DNA of 64,000 nucleotides, from positions 1 through 64,000 of the forward strand of contig JAOKBJ010000004.1 of assembly GCA_028244835.1 (NCBI GenBank), written 5' to 3'. The notes under the pieces are model-generated. The model was not told the DNA's origin and did not search any database. It saw only the letters and a list, made by a program, of their open reading frames with translations. Each line of letters starts with the position of its first letter. The stretch's first letter is position 1. Origin of the DNA: Methylophilaceae bacterium. Its GTDB lineage: Bacteria > Pseudomonadota > Gammaproteobacteria > Burkholderiales > Methylophilaceae. The translations under genes and the position numbers were made by a program. Below, one piece after another: positions 27,616 through 36,838 of the stretch.

Positions 27616-29235
27616 ATGGCTAATTTAAAACCAAATTTATGCGCTACCCAACATGACTTGGAAATTGTAAATAATTGTATCTCTAAAGGCGAATACAAAG
27701 AAGCCTTTACTCAACTTGATAATCTATCCCATAGGTATCCAAATGATCCTACGCTTTTTCTTCTTGGCGGAAATTGCTATATTGCATTGAGCCACTTTGA
27801 TCAAGCTATTTTATGCTATCAAGAAGCAATTAAAATCAAACCTAGTTTTTCTGACGCACATAATAATCTTGGGATTTGTTTTTATGAATCTGGCAGATGG
27901 GATGAAGCTATTTTGTGCTATCAAGAAGCAATTAAAATCAAACCTGATTTTGCTGACGCACATAATAATCTTGGGATTTGTTTAAGAGAATTAGGCGATA
28001 TAAATGAGGCTATTTTGAGCGCTAAGAAATCAGTGAAAATTAGCCCAGCTTTAGCTGAAGCACATAATAATCTTGGAATTTGTTTTTTCGAAAGTGGACA
28101 GTTAAACGAAGCACTTTTATCTTATCAAAAAGCACTTAAAATCAAACCTCTTTTTGCTGACGCACATAATAATATTGGTAATATTTTTAAAGCTAATGGA
28201 CAGGTTGATAAAGCCATTAAAAGTTTTAAAACAGCAATTGAACTCGATTCTAATTGTAAATCAGCTTACGGTTGTCTTGCATCGACCTATGAAGAACTTG
28301 GTCAAGATGCATTGGCTATGAAGTATTATGAGCTTCAAAGAGGGATTAACGAAGATTTTGCGCAAGCTATGACTTTATTTGGGGGAGAAAACTATGGCGA
28401 AGCTGCTAAGTTTTTTGAGAAATCACAATTTGCAGACTGGCAAGATAAGGTTTTGGAGAGCCTTTATAGAAATAGTGAATTTGATTTATTCAAAGAAAAA
28501 TTGTTTGAATTTTCGAAGGGTACGAAACATATTCGAAGAACTGTCGCAGCATTATCAGCACATTACGCAGAGAATTTTAAAACAAAAGATCCCTATAATT
28601 TTTGCCCAGCACCCTTAGGTTTTGTCTGCCATGAACAAATCCCTGAGTTATTGGAAAATAATCAGCATCTTATTAAAGAGCTTATAAAAGACATTAAAAT
28701 GGCTGGCGTTTTAAAAAGAAAATATCAGTTTTTAGCTCATGGGACAGCAGTCGAGCAATCTGGCGGACATATATTTAAAAGACCAGAAACATCTTTTAAG
28801 AAATTACATGATGCATTAATAAGTTCAATTAAGAGATATTATCTACAGCATCAGAACAAGGATAATGAATTTATTCGTTCATTTCCAAATAAAATTCATT
28901 TTTCTAGTTCTTGGTCTATTGAGATGAAATCTGGCGGTCATTTGGGTGCCCATAATCACCCAGAAGGTTGGGTAAGTGGAGCAATCTATCTTGCAGTGCC
29001 AAAAAATAATGGAACAGATGGCCAAGAAGGAGGCATTGAGCTAAGTTCTGATTTTCATCAATTGCCTAATTTGCACGATGAGTTTGAAAAAATGATAATT
29101 GTACCCAATGAAGGAGACGTCGTTTTTTTCCCTTCCCCTATGTATCACCGAACAATTCCATTTAAATCTAACGAAGAGCGAATTTGTATTGCGTTTGATT
29201 TAAAACACGATATTCGTCGTTTTGGATTTTATTAG
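27616..29235 (+). CDS. TPR-repeat protein with C-terminal putative 2OG-Fe(II) oxygenase domain (paralog 3)
   Basis: GGHLGAHNHPEGWVSGAIYL ... EGDVVFFPSPMYHRTIPF; repeated DAHNNLGICxxExG TPR units. Confidence 0.85.
   Translation: MANLKPNLCATQHDLEIVNNCISKGEYKEAFTQLDNLSHRYPNDPTLFLLGGNCYIALSHFDQAILCYQEAIKIKPSFSDAHNNLGICFYESGRWDEAILCYQEAIKIKPDFADAHNNLGICLRELGDINEAILSAKKSVKISPALAEAHNNLGICFFESGQLNEALLSYQKALKIKPLFADAHNNIGNIFKANGQVDKAIKSFKTAIELDSNCKSAYGCLASTYEELGQDALAMKYYELQRGINEDFAQAMTLFGGENYGEAAKFFEKSQFADWQDKVLESLYRNSEFDLFKEKLFEFSKGTKHIRRTVAALSAHYAENFKTKDPYNFCPAPLGFVCHEQIPELLENNQHLIKELIKDIKMAGVLKRKYQFLAHGTAVEQSGGHIFKRPETSFKKLHDALISSIKRYYLQHQNKDNEFIRSFPNKIHFSSSWSIEMKSGGHLGAHNHPEGWVSGAIYLAVPKNNGTDGQEGGIELSSDFHQLPNLHDEFEKMIIVPNEGDVVFFPSPMYHRTIPFKSNEERICIAFDLKHDIRRFGFY
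27802..28005 (+). repeat. near-identical tandem 102-bp TPR-encoding repeats inside paralog 3
   Basis: agctattttatgctatcaagaagcaattaaaatcaaacct...gacgcacataataatcttgggatttgttt recurs 102 nt later with few differences. Confidence 0.85.
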
Positions 29236-30455
29236 TTAAGTTGAAGTTTTCTGGCCATATTAGATAAAAAATAAATAGCAACTTGATGGTCTTCCGCTAA
29301 AATATTTTTCATCTGGGCCTCAGAAATTATAATTATTCTTGTCCAATCGGATGCTACCTCTGCTGTGGCAACTCTAGGAATATTGTTGAGTAAAGAAAGT
29401 TCCCCGAAGTAATTACCTGCATTGATGGACTCTATAAATTCGCCTTTTTTTGTAATATTTATTTCACCTTCAATAATAAAAAAGAGTCTTTGATCATGAT
29501 CCCCCTCCTTAAACATAACCTTATTTTTTTTATATCTGTGCCCAAATAATTTCATAAGGTCGTTTATAACTGGGTATCGATGAATGTGCTTAATAATAAA
29601 AAGTTGTTTTAATAATAAAATTTCTTTTTTATGTAATGCTGCGATAAGTTCTGCTCCTATCAGCAGTGATGCAGTATTGAGGTAGAGCCATATTAATGAA
29701 ATAAACAGACCTCGCATTCCTCCAAAAAAAGTCCCGTAAAACGAACTAGCATTAATAAAAAAATCAAAAAAATAACTTAAGGAATACCAAGATAGGCTAG
29801 TGAGTAATGCTCCCATACTTAAATATATCTTTTTAATTTTAATTGGAAAGTATAGATTGAAAAAAATCATTACAACTAACATTAGCAAAATTAACGATGT
29901 TACTGAGGAAAAGTATATTTTCTTTACAATGGGAATATATTCAGCAAATATAGTTGATGCTTGAAGTAAAAATATATCTACAAAAATATATGTAAAAAAT
30001 AAAACCATAATAGTAATTACGGCAAATATATCTTTAATTTTATTTTTAAAAAAGGTGTTTTTACTGGGCAAGCTTAAAATATTAGCAAAACCATTTCTAA
30101 GAGATGCTGTTAGGGGGGTAGCAGCTAAAAATAAGACCATAATCCAGAGAGCTCCCCAACTAGCTTTGGAAGAGGATACTTTATAAACTTCATTCATAAT
30201 TCTCTCATTCATCTCAGGAAGTAAATGAGATGTTAAATTAGCTAAATGAGATAAAGCAAATGATGAGCTAGTAAGCCACTGACTTAAAAAAAAGAATATA
30301 AGTAAAATTAAAGGAATAAGTGCGAATAGGGTAAAGAAAGAAATAGAAGCATTAAAGGCTAAAAAATTATGCCTATGACAGCCAGAAAGTACTTCTTTTG
30401 CAATAAAGTAGCCTACGCCTTTGTAGTTTAAGATTTTCTTAAGAGCGCTTATCAT
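29232..30455 (-). CDS. YihY/BrkB-like membrane protein fused to a C-terminal cyclic nucleotide-binding-like domain
   Basis: N-terminal NAAASISFFTLFALIPLI-like region and GSFYGTFFGGMRGLFISLIWLYLNTASLLIGAEL; C-terminal FKEGDHDQRLFFIIEGEINITKKGEFIESINAGNYFGELSLLNNIPRVATAE. Confidence 0.85.
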   Translation of the reverse strand: MISALKKILNYKGVGYFIAKEVLSGCHRHNFLAFNASISFFTLFALIPLILLIFFFLSQWLTSSSFALSHLANLTSHLLPEMNERIMNEVYKVSSSKASWGALWIMVLFLAATPLTASLRNGFANILSLPSKNTFFKNKIKDIFAVITIMVLFFTYIFVDIFLLQASTIFAEYIPIVKKIYFSSVTSLILLMLVVMIFFNLYFPIKIKKIYLSMGALLTSLSWYSLSYFFDFFINASSFYGTFFGGMRGLFISLIWLYLNTASLLIGAELIAALHKKEILLLKQLFIIKHIHRYPVINDLMKLFGHRYKKNKVMFKEGDHDQRLFFIIEGEINITKKGEFIESINAGNYFGELSLLNNIPRVATAEVASDWTRIIIISEAQMKNILAEDHQVAIYFLSNMARKLQLN

Positions 30456-30472
30456 TTTTAGATTAAATTAAT

Positions 30473-31438
30473 TTAAGAAAGTGCTTTAAATTTTTCGGTG
30501 GCACTTATTAATGCGGAGAGTGTTCCATCTTCAGAAGCTGAATGTCCTGCATCATCGATGATAATTAATTCGCTATGAGGTAATTGCTTTTTAAGTTCAT
30601 AAGCTGTTTTAGGAGGACAAACCATGTCATATCTTCCTTGGACAATCTCAATAGGTATATTTTTTAAAACTTTAACTTCATTAAGAATGGCATTACCATC
30701 AATGAAGCAAGAACTATTAATATAATGAAGCTGTACTTTGGCTCTTGCTAACTCAAATTCATAATTAATATCGTCATCAAAGTTATTAAGATCTGATGAA
30801 GGAAGTAATTTTAAAATACTCCCTTCAAACTTATTCCATGCAACCGCTGCTTGTTTAGCGATATCAAAATTACTACCAAATACTAAATCAGTATATTCTT
30901 TAACAAGATTGTCTCTATTTATATTGTCTTTGTGACTAAGAAGTAATTCATGATTTTCAGGAAAAAATTGATCTACATCTTTTAAAAACCAATTAAGTTC
31001 TTTTTCTCGGCTTAGAAAAACACCACGCAAAATTAACCCTATTAAATATTTTGGATATTTAATTCCATAAGCCAATGCTAATGAGCTACCCCATGAGCCT
31101 CCAAATAAAATCCATTTCTCGATATTTAAATGTTTCCGAATAGTTTCAATGTCGCTAACTAAATCTTTTGTAGTATTTTCTTTGATTTCACCGAGCGGCG
31201 AACTCTTCCCACAACCCCTTTGGTCAAAAAGAATTATTCTGTAATGTTTTGGATCAAAGAATCTTCTTTGTTTGCTCCCACAACCACCTCCAGGACCGCC
31301 ATGTAAAAAAATTATAGGCTGTCCATTAGGATTTCCTGATTCTTCGACATAGATTTTGTGGACATCACCGCATGCAAGCTCATATTCTTTATTTGGTTCA
31401 ATTTCGGGAAATAGACCGTGAGTTTTTTTTTCTGACAT
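30473..31438 (-). CDS. pip: prolyl aminopeptidase (proline iminopeptidase)
   Basis: FLHGGPGGGCGSKQRRFFDPKHYRIILFDQRGCGKSSPLGE; GGSWGSSLALAY. Confidence 0.95.
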   Translation of the reverse strand: MSEKKTHGLFPEIEPNKEYELACGDVHKIYVEESGNPNGQPIIFLHGGPGGGCGSKQRRFFDPKHYRIILFDQRGCGKSSPLGEIKENTTKDLVSDIETIRKHLNIEKWILFGGSWGSSLALAYGIKYPKYLIGLILRGVFLSREKELNWFLKDVDQFFPENHELLLSHKDNINRDNLVKEYTDLVFGSNFDIAKQAAVAWNKFEGSILKLLPSSDLNNFDDDINYEFELARAKVQLHYINSSCFIDGNAILNEVKVLKNIPIEIVQGRYDMVCPPKTAYELKKQLPHSELIIIDDAGHSASEDGTLSALISATEKFKALS

Positions 31439-31616
31439 TGTATTAATTTTATCCCTTACTTTTAATTTTTAAAGGTTACCTCTTAAAGGCTATTCTATCA
31501 AAATTATTAACCCTAATTTTATGTGGTTTTTTAATAAGTAAAATTAATCATTAATTGTAAGGAAATTGTAACAAAACTGTTGCAAAACAAAATGAGGGGG
31601 TATAAAGTGTTTTTCA

Positions 31617-31636
31617 AGTACTGAATCTTCAGTACT
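31617..31636. promoter_or_regulatory. perfect 8-bp-arm inverted repeat upstream of xoxF
   Basis: AGTACTGA-atct-TCAGTACT, about 100 bp upstream of the xoxF ATG. Confidence 0.5.
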
Positions 31637-31734
31637 AAAAGTAAATAAATCACTTATATTTTAGTTCTTTCAAAATGTAGGAGGAGTATTTGCTTCTTTT
31701 TAAACCCTTAGTTAAAACTATGGAGATTTATATA

Positions 31735-33612
31735 ATGAAATTGAATAAAATCAAACTAGCTCTTGGTTTTGTAACTGCTGCTACATTGGCTATGCCTATG
31801 GTTGCTTCAGCTGCAGCTGATCAAGAAAAAGCTATGAAAGATGCTTCTAATTGGGCTCACCCTCGTGGTCAGCATGATAACCAAGCATATTCAAAATTAA
31901 CACAAATCAACAAAGGTAATGTAAAAAACCTTAAAGCAGCATGGACTCTTTCAACCGGTGTAAATCGTGGTCATGAAGGTTCTCCAGTTGTTGTTGGTAA
32001 CATGATGTATGTACATACAGCATTTCCTAACAACGTTTATGCTTTAGATCTAAACAACAATCAAAAAGTTGTATGGTCTTACTTCCCTAAACAAGATCCT
32101 AGCGTTCAAGCAGTGTTATGTTGCGATAACGTTAATCGTGGTCTTGGTTACGGTGACGGTAAAATCTTCCTACAACAAAATGATGGTATGTTAGTAGCGC
32201 TTAACGCTAAAACTGGTGCTAAAGTTTGGGATGTAAGAAATACAGATCCTAAAGTTGGTGCTACAAATACTAACGCTCCTCATGTAATTAAAGACAAAAT
32301 TCTAACAGGTTGTTCTGGTGCTGAATTTGGTGTTCGTTGCTTTATTGCTGCGTACAACATAGCTGACGGAAGCCTTGCTTGGAAAGCTATGTCTACAGGT
32401 TCAGATGCTGATGCTTTAATTGGCGCTGACTTTAACAAAGATACACCTCTTTATTCAGCTCTATCAGTTTACGAAGATGTAAACGGTGGTAATAAACAGG
32501 GTGGTTCTTTCAAAAAAATTCCTACTTCACAACTTAAAGGTGGAACTACAGATCTAGGTCTGAAAACATGGTTGAAACCTCAAGCTGTTAAAGACGGATG
32601 GCAACATGGTGGTGGCTCTACTTGGGGCTGGTGGCCGTATGATGCAAAAACAAACTTAGTGTACTACGGTACAGGTAACCCATCAGTTTGGAACCCAGAC
32701 GTACGTCCAGGTGACAACAAATGGTCTATGACTGTTTTTGCTCGTGATTTAGATACAGGTATGGCTCGTTGGGGCATGCAAATGACTCCACATGACGAAT
32801 GGGATTATGACGGTATTAACGAAGTTATCCTGTTTGACAAAGGTGGTAAAACATATGCATGGCATCATGACAGAAACGGTTTTGCTTACACATGGGTTGC
32901 AGCTACAGGTACTTTAGTTGCTGCTGAAAAAGTACATCCATTTGTTAACTGGGCTTCTGACATTGACATGAAATCTGGTGTACCTAACAAACTTGCTGAG
33001 CACTCTACTCACCAAGATTACAACACTAAAGGTACATGTCCAGCTGCTCTTGGTACTAAAGACCAACAGCCTGCTGCATACTCACCTAAAACTGGTTTAA
33101 TGTACTCACCAATGAATCACGTGTGTATGACATATGAGCCAGTAGAATCTAAGTATGTTGCTGGTCAACCTTGGGTTGGTGCTACTTTAACTATGTTTGC
33201 TGGTCCTGATGGCGTAATGGGCGGTTTTGCTGCTTATGATCCAATGACTAACAAAAAAGTTTGGTACAACAAAGAGAAATTCTCTGCTTGGGGTGGTGCT
33301 TTAACAACTGCTTCAGACTTAGTTTTCTACGGTACTTTAGATCGTTGGTTTAAAGCTCTTGACGCTAAAAGCGGTAAAGAACTTTGGAAATTCCAAGTTG
33401 GTTCAGGTGTGATTGGTAATGCATTCACATATGCAAACAAAGGTAAACAACACGTTGGTGTGCTTTCAGGCATCGGTGGTTGGGCTGGTGTTGCAATGAA
33501 CTTGGGCTTAACTAATCCTACAGACGCTCTTGGCGCTGCTGGTGGTTATAAAGAACTAACAAAATACAACGCTGCTCCTGGTGGCGGTGCATTAACAGTA
33601 TTTAGCCTATAG
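31735..33612 (+). CDS. xoxF: PQQ-dependent lanthanide-type methanol dehydrogenase
   Basis: Signal peptide MKLNKIKLALGFVTAATLAMPMVASAAA; vicinal Cys AVLCCDNVNRG; PHDEWDYDGINE with the extra Asp diagnostic of XoxF; start set at 31735 after GGAG. Confidence 0.95.
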   Translation: MKLNKIKLALGFVTAATLAMPMVASAAADQEKAMKDASNWAHPRGQHDNQAYSKLTQINKGNVKNLKAAWTLSTGVNRGHEGSPVVVGNMMYVHTAFPNNVYALDLNNNQKVVWSYFPKQDPSVQAVLCCDNVNRGLGYGDGKIFLQQNDGMLVALNAKTGAKVWDVRNTDPKVGATNTNAPHVIKDKILTGCSGAEFGVRCFIAAYNIADGSLAWKAMSTGSDADALIGADFNKDTPLYSALSVYEDVNGGNKQGGSFKKIPTSQLKGGTTDLGLKTWLKPQAVKDGWQHGGGSTWGWWPYDAKTNLVYYGTGNPSVWNPDVRPGDNKWSMTVFARDLDTGMARWGMQMTPHDEWDYDGINEVILFDKGGKTYAWHHDRNGFAYTWVAATGTLVAAEKVHPFVNWASDIDMKSGVPNKLAEHSTHQDYNTKGTCPAALGTKDQQPAAYSPKTGLMYSPMNHVCMTYEPVESKYVAGQPWVGATLTMFAGPDGVMGGFAAYDPMTNKKVWYNKEKFSAWGGALTTASDLVFYGTLDRWFKALDAKSGKELWKFQVGSGVIGNAFTYANKGKQHVGVLSGIGGWAGVAMNLGLTNPTDALGAAGGYKELTKYNAAPGGGALTVFSL

Positions 33613-33655
33613 TTCCTTACGGATTTATAGAACTAATTACAGTTTAGTTAGTCTT

Positions 33656-33689
33656 AAAAACACCCTACTTCGGTAGGGTGTTTTTTTTT
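33656..33689 (+). terminator. terminator after xoxF
   Basis: aaaaacaccctac-TTCG-gtagggtgttttttttt. Confidence 0.9.
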
Positions 33690-33801
33690 GTGTCTTATAA
33701 GAATTTATTGATTTAAAACCTTATAGATTAGGGATTATCATTAGATATATAAGAAAGATTTAAATGTATAATTATGTCAATTAATAAACGAAGGAAAAAT
33801 T

Positions 33802-34686
33802 ATGTTGAAAAATTTACTAGGTATTTTGGTATTTATCACTTTTAGTATATCGACTCAAGCTGCAGATGATATTCCAGTGCAAGATGATATTGGAAAACCA
33901 GGGCAAGCTGCTAGAGTTCCAAAAGACAATGAATTTAAGGTTTGTGCCGATCAAAACAATATGCCTTATTCAAACGCTGCAGGCGAAGGGTTTGAAAATA
34001 AGATTGCTGAAGTGATAGCTGCTGATTTAGGTAAAGAACTTAGTTATCAATTTTGGCATGATCGATTTGGTTTTATAAGAAATACTTTAAGAGCATATCG
34101 ATGCGATGTAATTATAGGAACAAATACTACATATGATGCTGTTAATACAACTAAACCATATTATCGTGCAGGACATGTTTGGATATATAGGAAAGATAGT
34201 GGATATAATATAAGCGATTGGAACTCACCAGATTTAAGAAAAGGTGTGATTGGTATAGTTGATAAAAGTCCGGTATCAGTTGCATTACATGCAAACGATT
34301 TAATGGCTAATGCAAAACCATATCGATTGATGCGTGATTTAACTAAATCACCAGGGCAGTTGGTTGATCATGTAGTGAGTGGAGAAATTGATGTTGCTGT
34401 TATGTGGGGACCAATAGGGGGCTATTACGCGAAACAGTCTAAAGAAGATTTGGTCGTTGTTCTCATTCCTGAATATTCAGATGGTAATGAAAAGTTAACT
34501 GGTAAAACCTACTGGAATATCTCTGCTGGTGTAAGAAAAAGAGAAGACGAACGTCGAGATATGATTGAAGCCGCTTTTGTAAGAAATAAAGATAAGATTA
34601 GAAAAATTATGGATGACTTTGGTGTTCCATATGCTGAGCCTGTATTTGCTGATCGGCTTGATGGATATAAAAGGCATAAAAATTAA
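33802..34686 (+). CDS. xoxJ: quinoprotein-associated periplasmic substrate-binding-like protein (XoxJ/MxaJ-like)
   Basis: Signal peptide; EFKVCADQNNMPYSNAAGEGFENKIAEVIAADLGKELSYQFW; located after xoxF and before a cytochrome c gene. Confidence 0.88.
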   Translation: MLKNLLGILVFITFSISTQAADDIPVQDDIGKPGQAARVPKDNEFKVCADQNNMPYSNAAGEGFENKIAEVIAADLGKELSYQFWHDRFGFIRNTLRAYRCDVIIGTNTTYDAVNTTKPYYRAGHVWIYRKDSGYNISDWNSPDLRKGVIGIVDKSPVSVALHANDLMANAKPYRLMRDLTKSPGQLVDHVVSGEIDVAVMWGPIGGYYAKQSKEDLVVVLIPEYSDGNEKLTGKTYWNISAGVRKREDERRDMIEAAFVRNKDKIRKIMDDFGVPYAEPVFADRLDGYKRHKN

Positions 34687-34813
34687 TATAAATTACGCCA
34701 AAAGGATGACATCAGTTTAAAAAATAAGTAAAATGTTTACTTGAATTAAATTGTTATATCAAACATTATTTAACCCCTTTTTAAGGAAACTAATTAGATA
34801 TTTATTGTCAAAT

Positions 34814-34831
34814 TGATTGGATGACCAATCA
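34814..34831. promoter_or_regulatory. inverted repeat upstream of the cytochrome c gene
   Basis: TGATTGG-atga-CCAATCA, about 33 bp upstream of ATG at 34865. Confidence 0.4.
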
Positions 34832-34864
34832 GTCTTATTTTAAATAAATAAACTTGGAGAAATC

Positions 34865-35389
34865 ATGGTAAATAGAAAAATTGTAGCAACAGCCTTATTA
34901 GCTGGATTAATCGGCTTTGGTGGCGCAGCAAATGCAGATATTAAATTACAAAAAACCACAGATGGTACAGAATTTAAATTAACAAATGCAAAAGCTTTTG
35001 GTGACACCAAGAAAAAAGACAATGTAAAGACAAAAGCTGAAATAGAGTTTTTAAAGACAGGTAAGAATATTTATGTAGGTGATGCAGCAGCTGAAAAGCG
35101 AGGTAAGAAGAGATTTGGTTATTGGTCATGTACACAATGCCATGGCCCAACAGCAAGAGGGCAAGTTGGACCAGGACTAGTCGGACCAACATTTAAATAT
35201 CCAAAAAATGCAACTAATAAAGGAATGATAGAGACTTTATGGTATGGCACAAATGGTGGCATGGGTGGAAAAGGCTATGGTGTAATGGCTGCTGATGATG
35301 GGATGACTTTAGATGAATTATTAAAAACAATTGCTTGGGTTAGAACTCAAGGTGATCAAGGAGTAACAGGTAACGAAAACGTTAAGTAG
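34865..35389 (+). CDS. xoxG: c-type cytochrome, probable XoxF electron acceptor (XoxG-like)
   Basis: Signal peptide, CTQCH haem motif, GMGGKGYGVMAADDGMT; gene position. Confidence 0.85.
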   Translation: MVNRKIVATALLAGLIGFGGAANADIKLQKTTDGTEFKLTNAKAFGDTKKKDNVKTKAEIEFLKTGKNIYVGDAAAEKRGKKRFGYWSCTQCHGPTARGQVGPGLVGPTFKYPKNATNKGMIETLWYGTNGGMGGKGYGVMAADDGMTLDELLKTIAWVRTQGDQGVTGNENVK

Positions 35390-35411
35390 TTAAAAGTTTC
35401 ATACTGTATAT

Positions 35412-35448
35412 AAAAAAGACTGAGGTATAATGCCTCAGTCTTTTTTTT
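35412..35448 (+). terminator. terminator after the cytochrome c gene
   Basis: aaaaaagactgagg-TATAATG-cctcagtctttttttt. Confidence 0.9.
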
Positions 35449-35482
35449 AATCTAAACTTCATCAATGTGAGCATAATAAAAA

Positions 35483-36838
35483 ATGAGTATAAATGAGAAT
35501 AAAAAGTTACATGAGATATTAATAGTTGGTGGTGGAGCTGGAGGCTTAGAGTTGGCGACTAAGTTGGGAGATAGCCTAGGTAGAAAAAAGAAGGCAACTA
35601 TCACCTTAGTGGACTCAAAAAAAACTCATGTGTGGAAACCTTTACTTCATGAAATTGCAGCGGGGAGTTTAAATCCAGAGAAAGATGAGCTTGATTATTT
35701 GGCGCAAGCCCATTGGCATAATTTTAAATTTAGACTTGGCAGAATGATTGGGTTAGATCGGAGCAAAAAAGAAATTATTTTAGAATCGTTTAACGATGGA
35801 GAAGGAGCTGAGATTATTCCAACACGAAAATTCCATTACGACACGCTTATTATTTCCGTAGGAAGTACGATTAATGATTTTGGTATTAAAGGTGCCGCAC
35901 AAAATTCTATAGCTCTTGATACTCAAGATCAAGCTGAACGTTTTCATCAAAAACTCCATAACGCAATTTTAAAAGCCCAAACTCAATCATCTGATGACTT
36001 TGGTTTTCCATTGAAAGAACCTGAGCAATTAGAGGTTGTGATTGTTGGTGCTGGTGCAACCGGAGTTGAGTTAGCAGCTGAACTTCATAAAGCAACTAGA
36101 GAGATGACTGCTTATGGTTTAGACAATATTAATCCAGATAGAGATATTAAGATTTCTTTGATTGAGGCCAGTGATAGATTGCTTCCTGCTCTTCCTAAAA
36201 GAATGAGTTACTCAGTAGAAAATGAGTTGAAGAAATTAAATGTTAACTTATATCTCGGTGAGAAAGTTACAGAAGTTACAAATAAAGGAATAAAAACACA
36301 TACTGGTCGTTATATATCTTCAAAATTAGTAGTGTGGGCCGCTGGCATTAAAGCCCCCATTTTTTTAGCAAATATTGCTGGCTTAAAGACTAATAACCTC
36401 AATCAGCTAGAGGTTTTTTCAACACTTCAAACAACTGAAGATTCTAATATTTTTGCTTTCGGTGATTGTGCAGCGTGCCCAGTTAAGCCTGGATCTTCTG
36501 TCTTGGTACCACCAAGAGCACAGTCCGCTCATCAACAAGCATCTTTATTGTATAAGAGCATGAAAAAATTAATATCAGGTAAAGGTGGGTTATTACCCAA
36601 GTATAGTTATAAAGACTATGGGTCATTAGTTAATTTAGGCCGTTATACAACGGTAGGTAATTTAATGGGATCTCTGATGGGAGGTACTATGTTTATTGAG
36701 GGTTTAATTGCTCGCTTAATGTACTTAATGTTGTATCAAATGCACTTAATGGCATTACATGGAATTATGAGTGTAATTTTTAGATTATTAGCTAAAGGAA
36801 TAACAAGACGATTTGAAGCGCATGTTAAGCTTCATTGA
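35483..36838 (+). CDS. ndh: type II NADH dehydrogenase
   Basis: ILIVGGGAGGLELATKLG, VVIVGAGATGVELAAELH, FAFGDCAACP. Confidence 0.92.
   Translation: MSINENKKLHEILIVGGGAGGLELATKLGDSLGRKKKATITLVDSKKTHVWKPLLHEIAAGSLNPEKDELDYLAQAHWHNFKFRLGRMIGLDRSKKEIILESFNDGEGAEIIPTRKFHYDTLIISVGSTINDFGIKGAAQNSIALDTQDQAERFHQKLHNAILKAQTQSSDDFGFPLKEPEQLEVVIVGAGATGVELAAELHKATREMTAYGLDNINPDRDIKISLIEASDRLLPALPKRMSYSVENELKKLNVNLYLGEKVTEVTNKGIKTHTGRYISSKLVVWAAGIKAPIFLANIAGLKTNNLNQLEVFSTLQTTEDSNIFAFGDCAACPVKPGSSVLVPPRAQSAHQQASLLYKSMKKLISGKGGLLPKYSYKDYGSLVNLGRYTTVGNLMGSLMGGTMFIEGLIARLMYLMLYQMHLMALHGIMSVIFRLLAKGITRRFEAHVKLH

Noticed and set aside
31690-31734. N-terminal extension of the xoxF ORF (MLLFKPLVKTMEIYI)
   Set aside because: A GGAG ribosome-binding site precedes the ATG at 31735, which begins a normal signal peptide.
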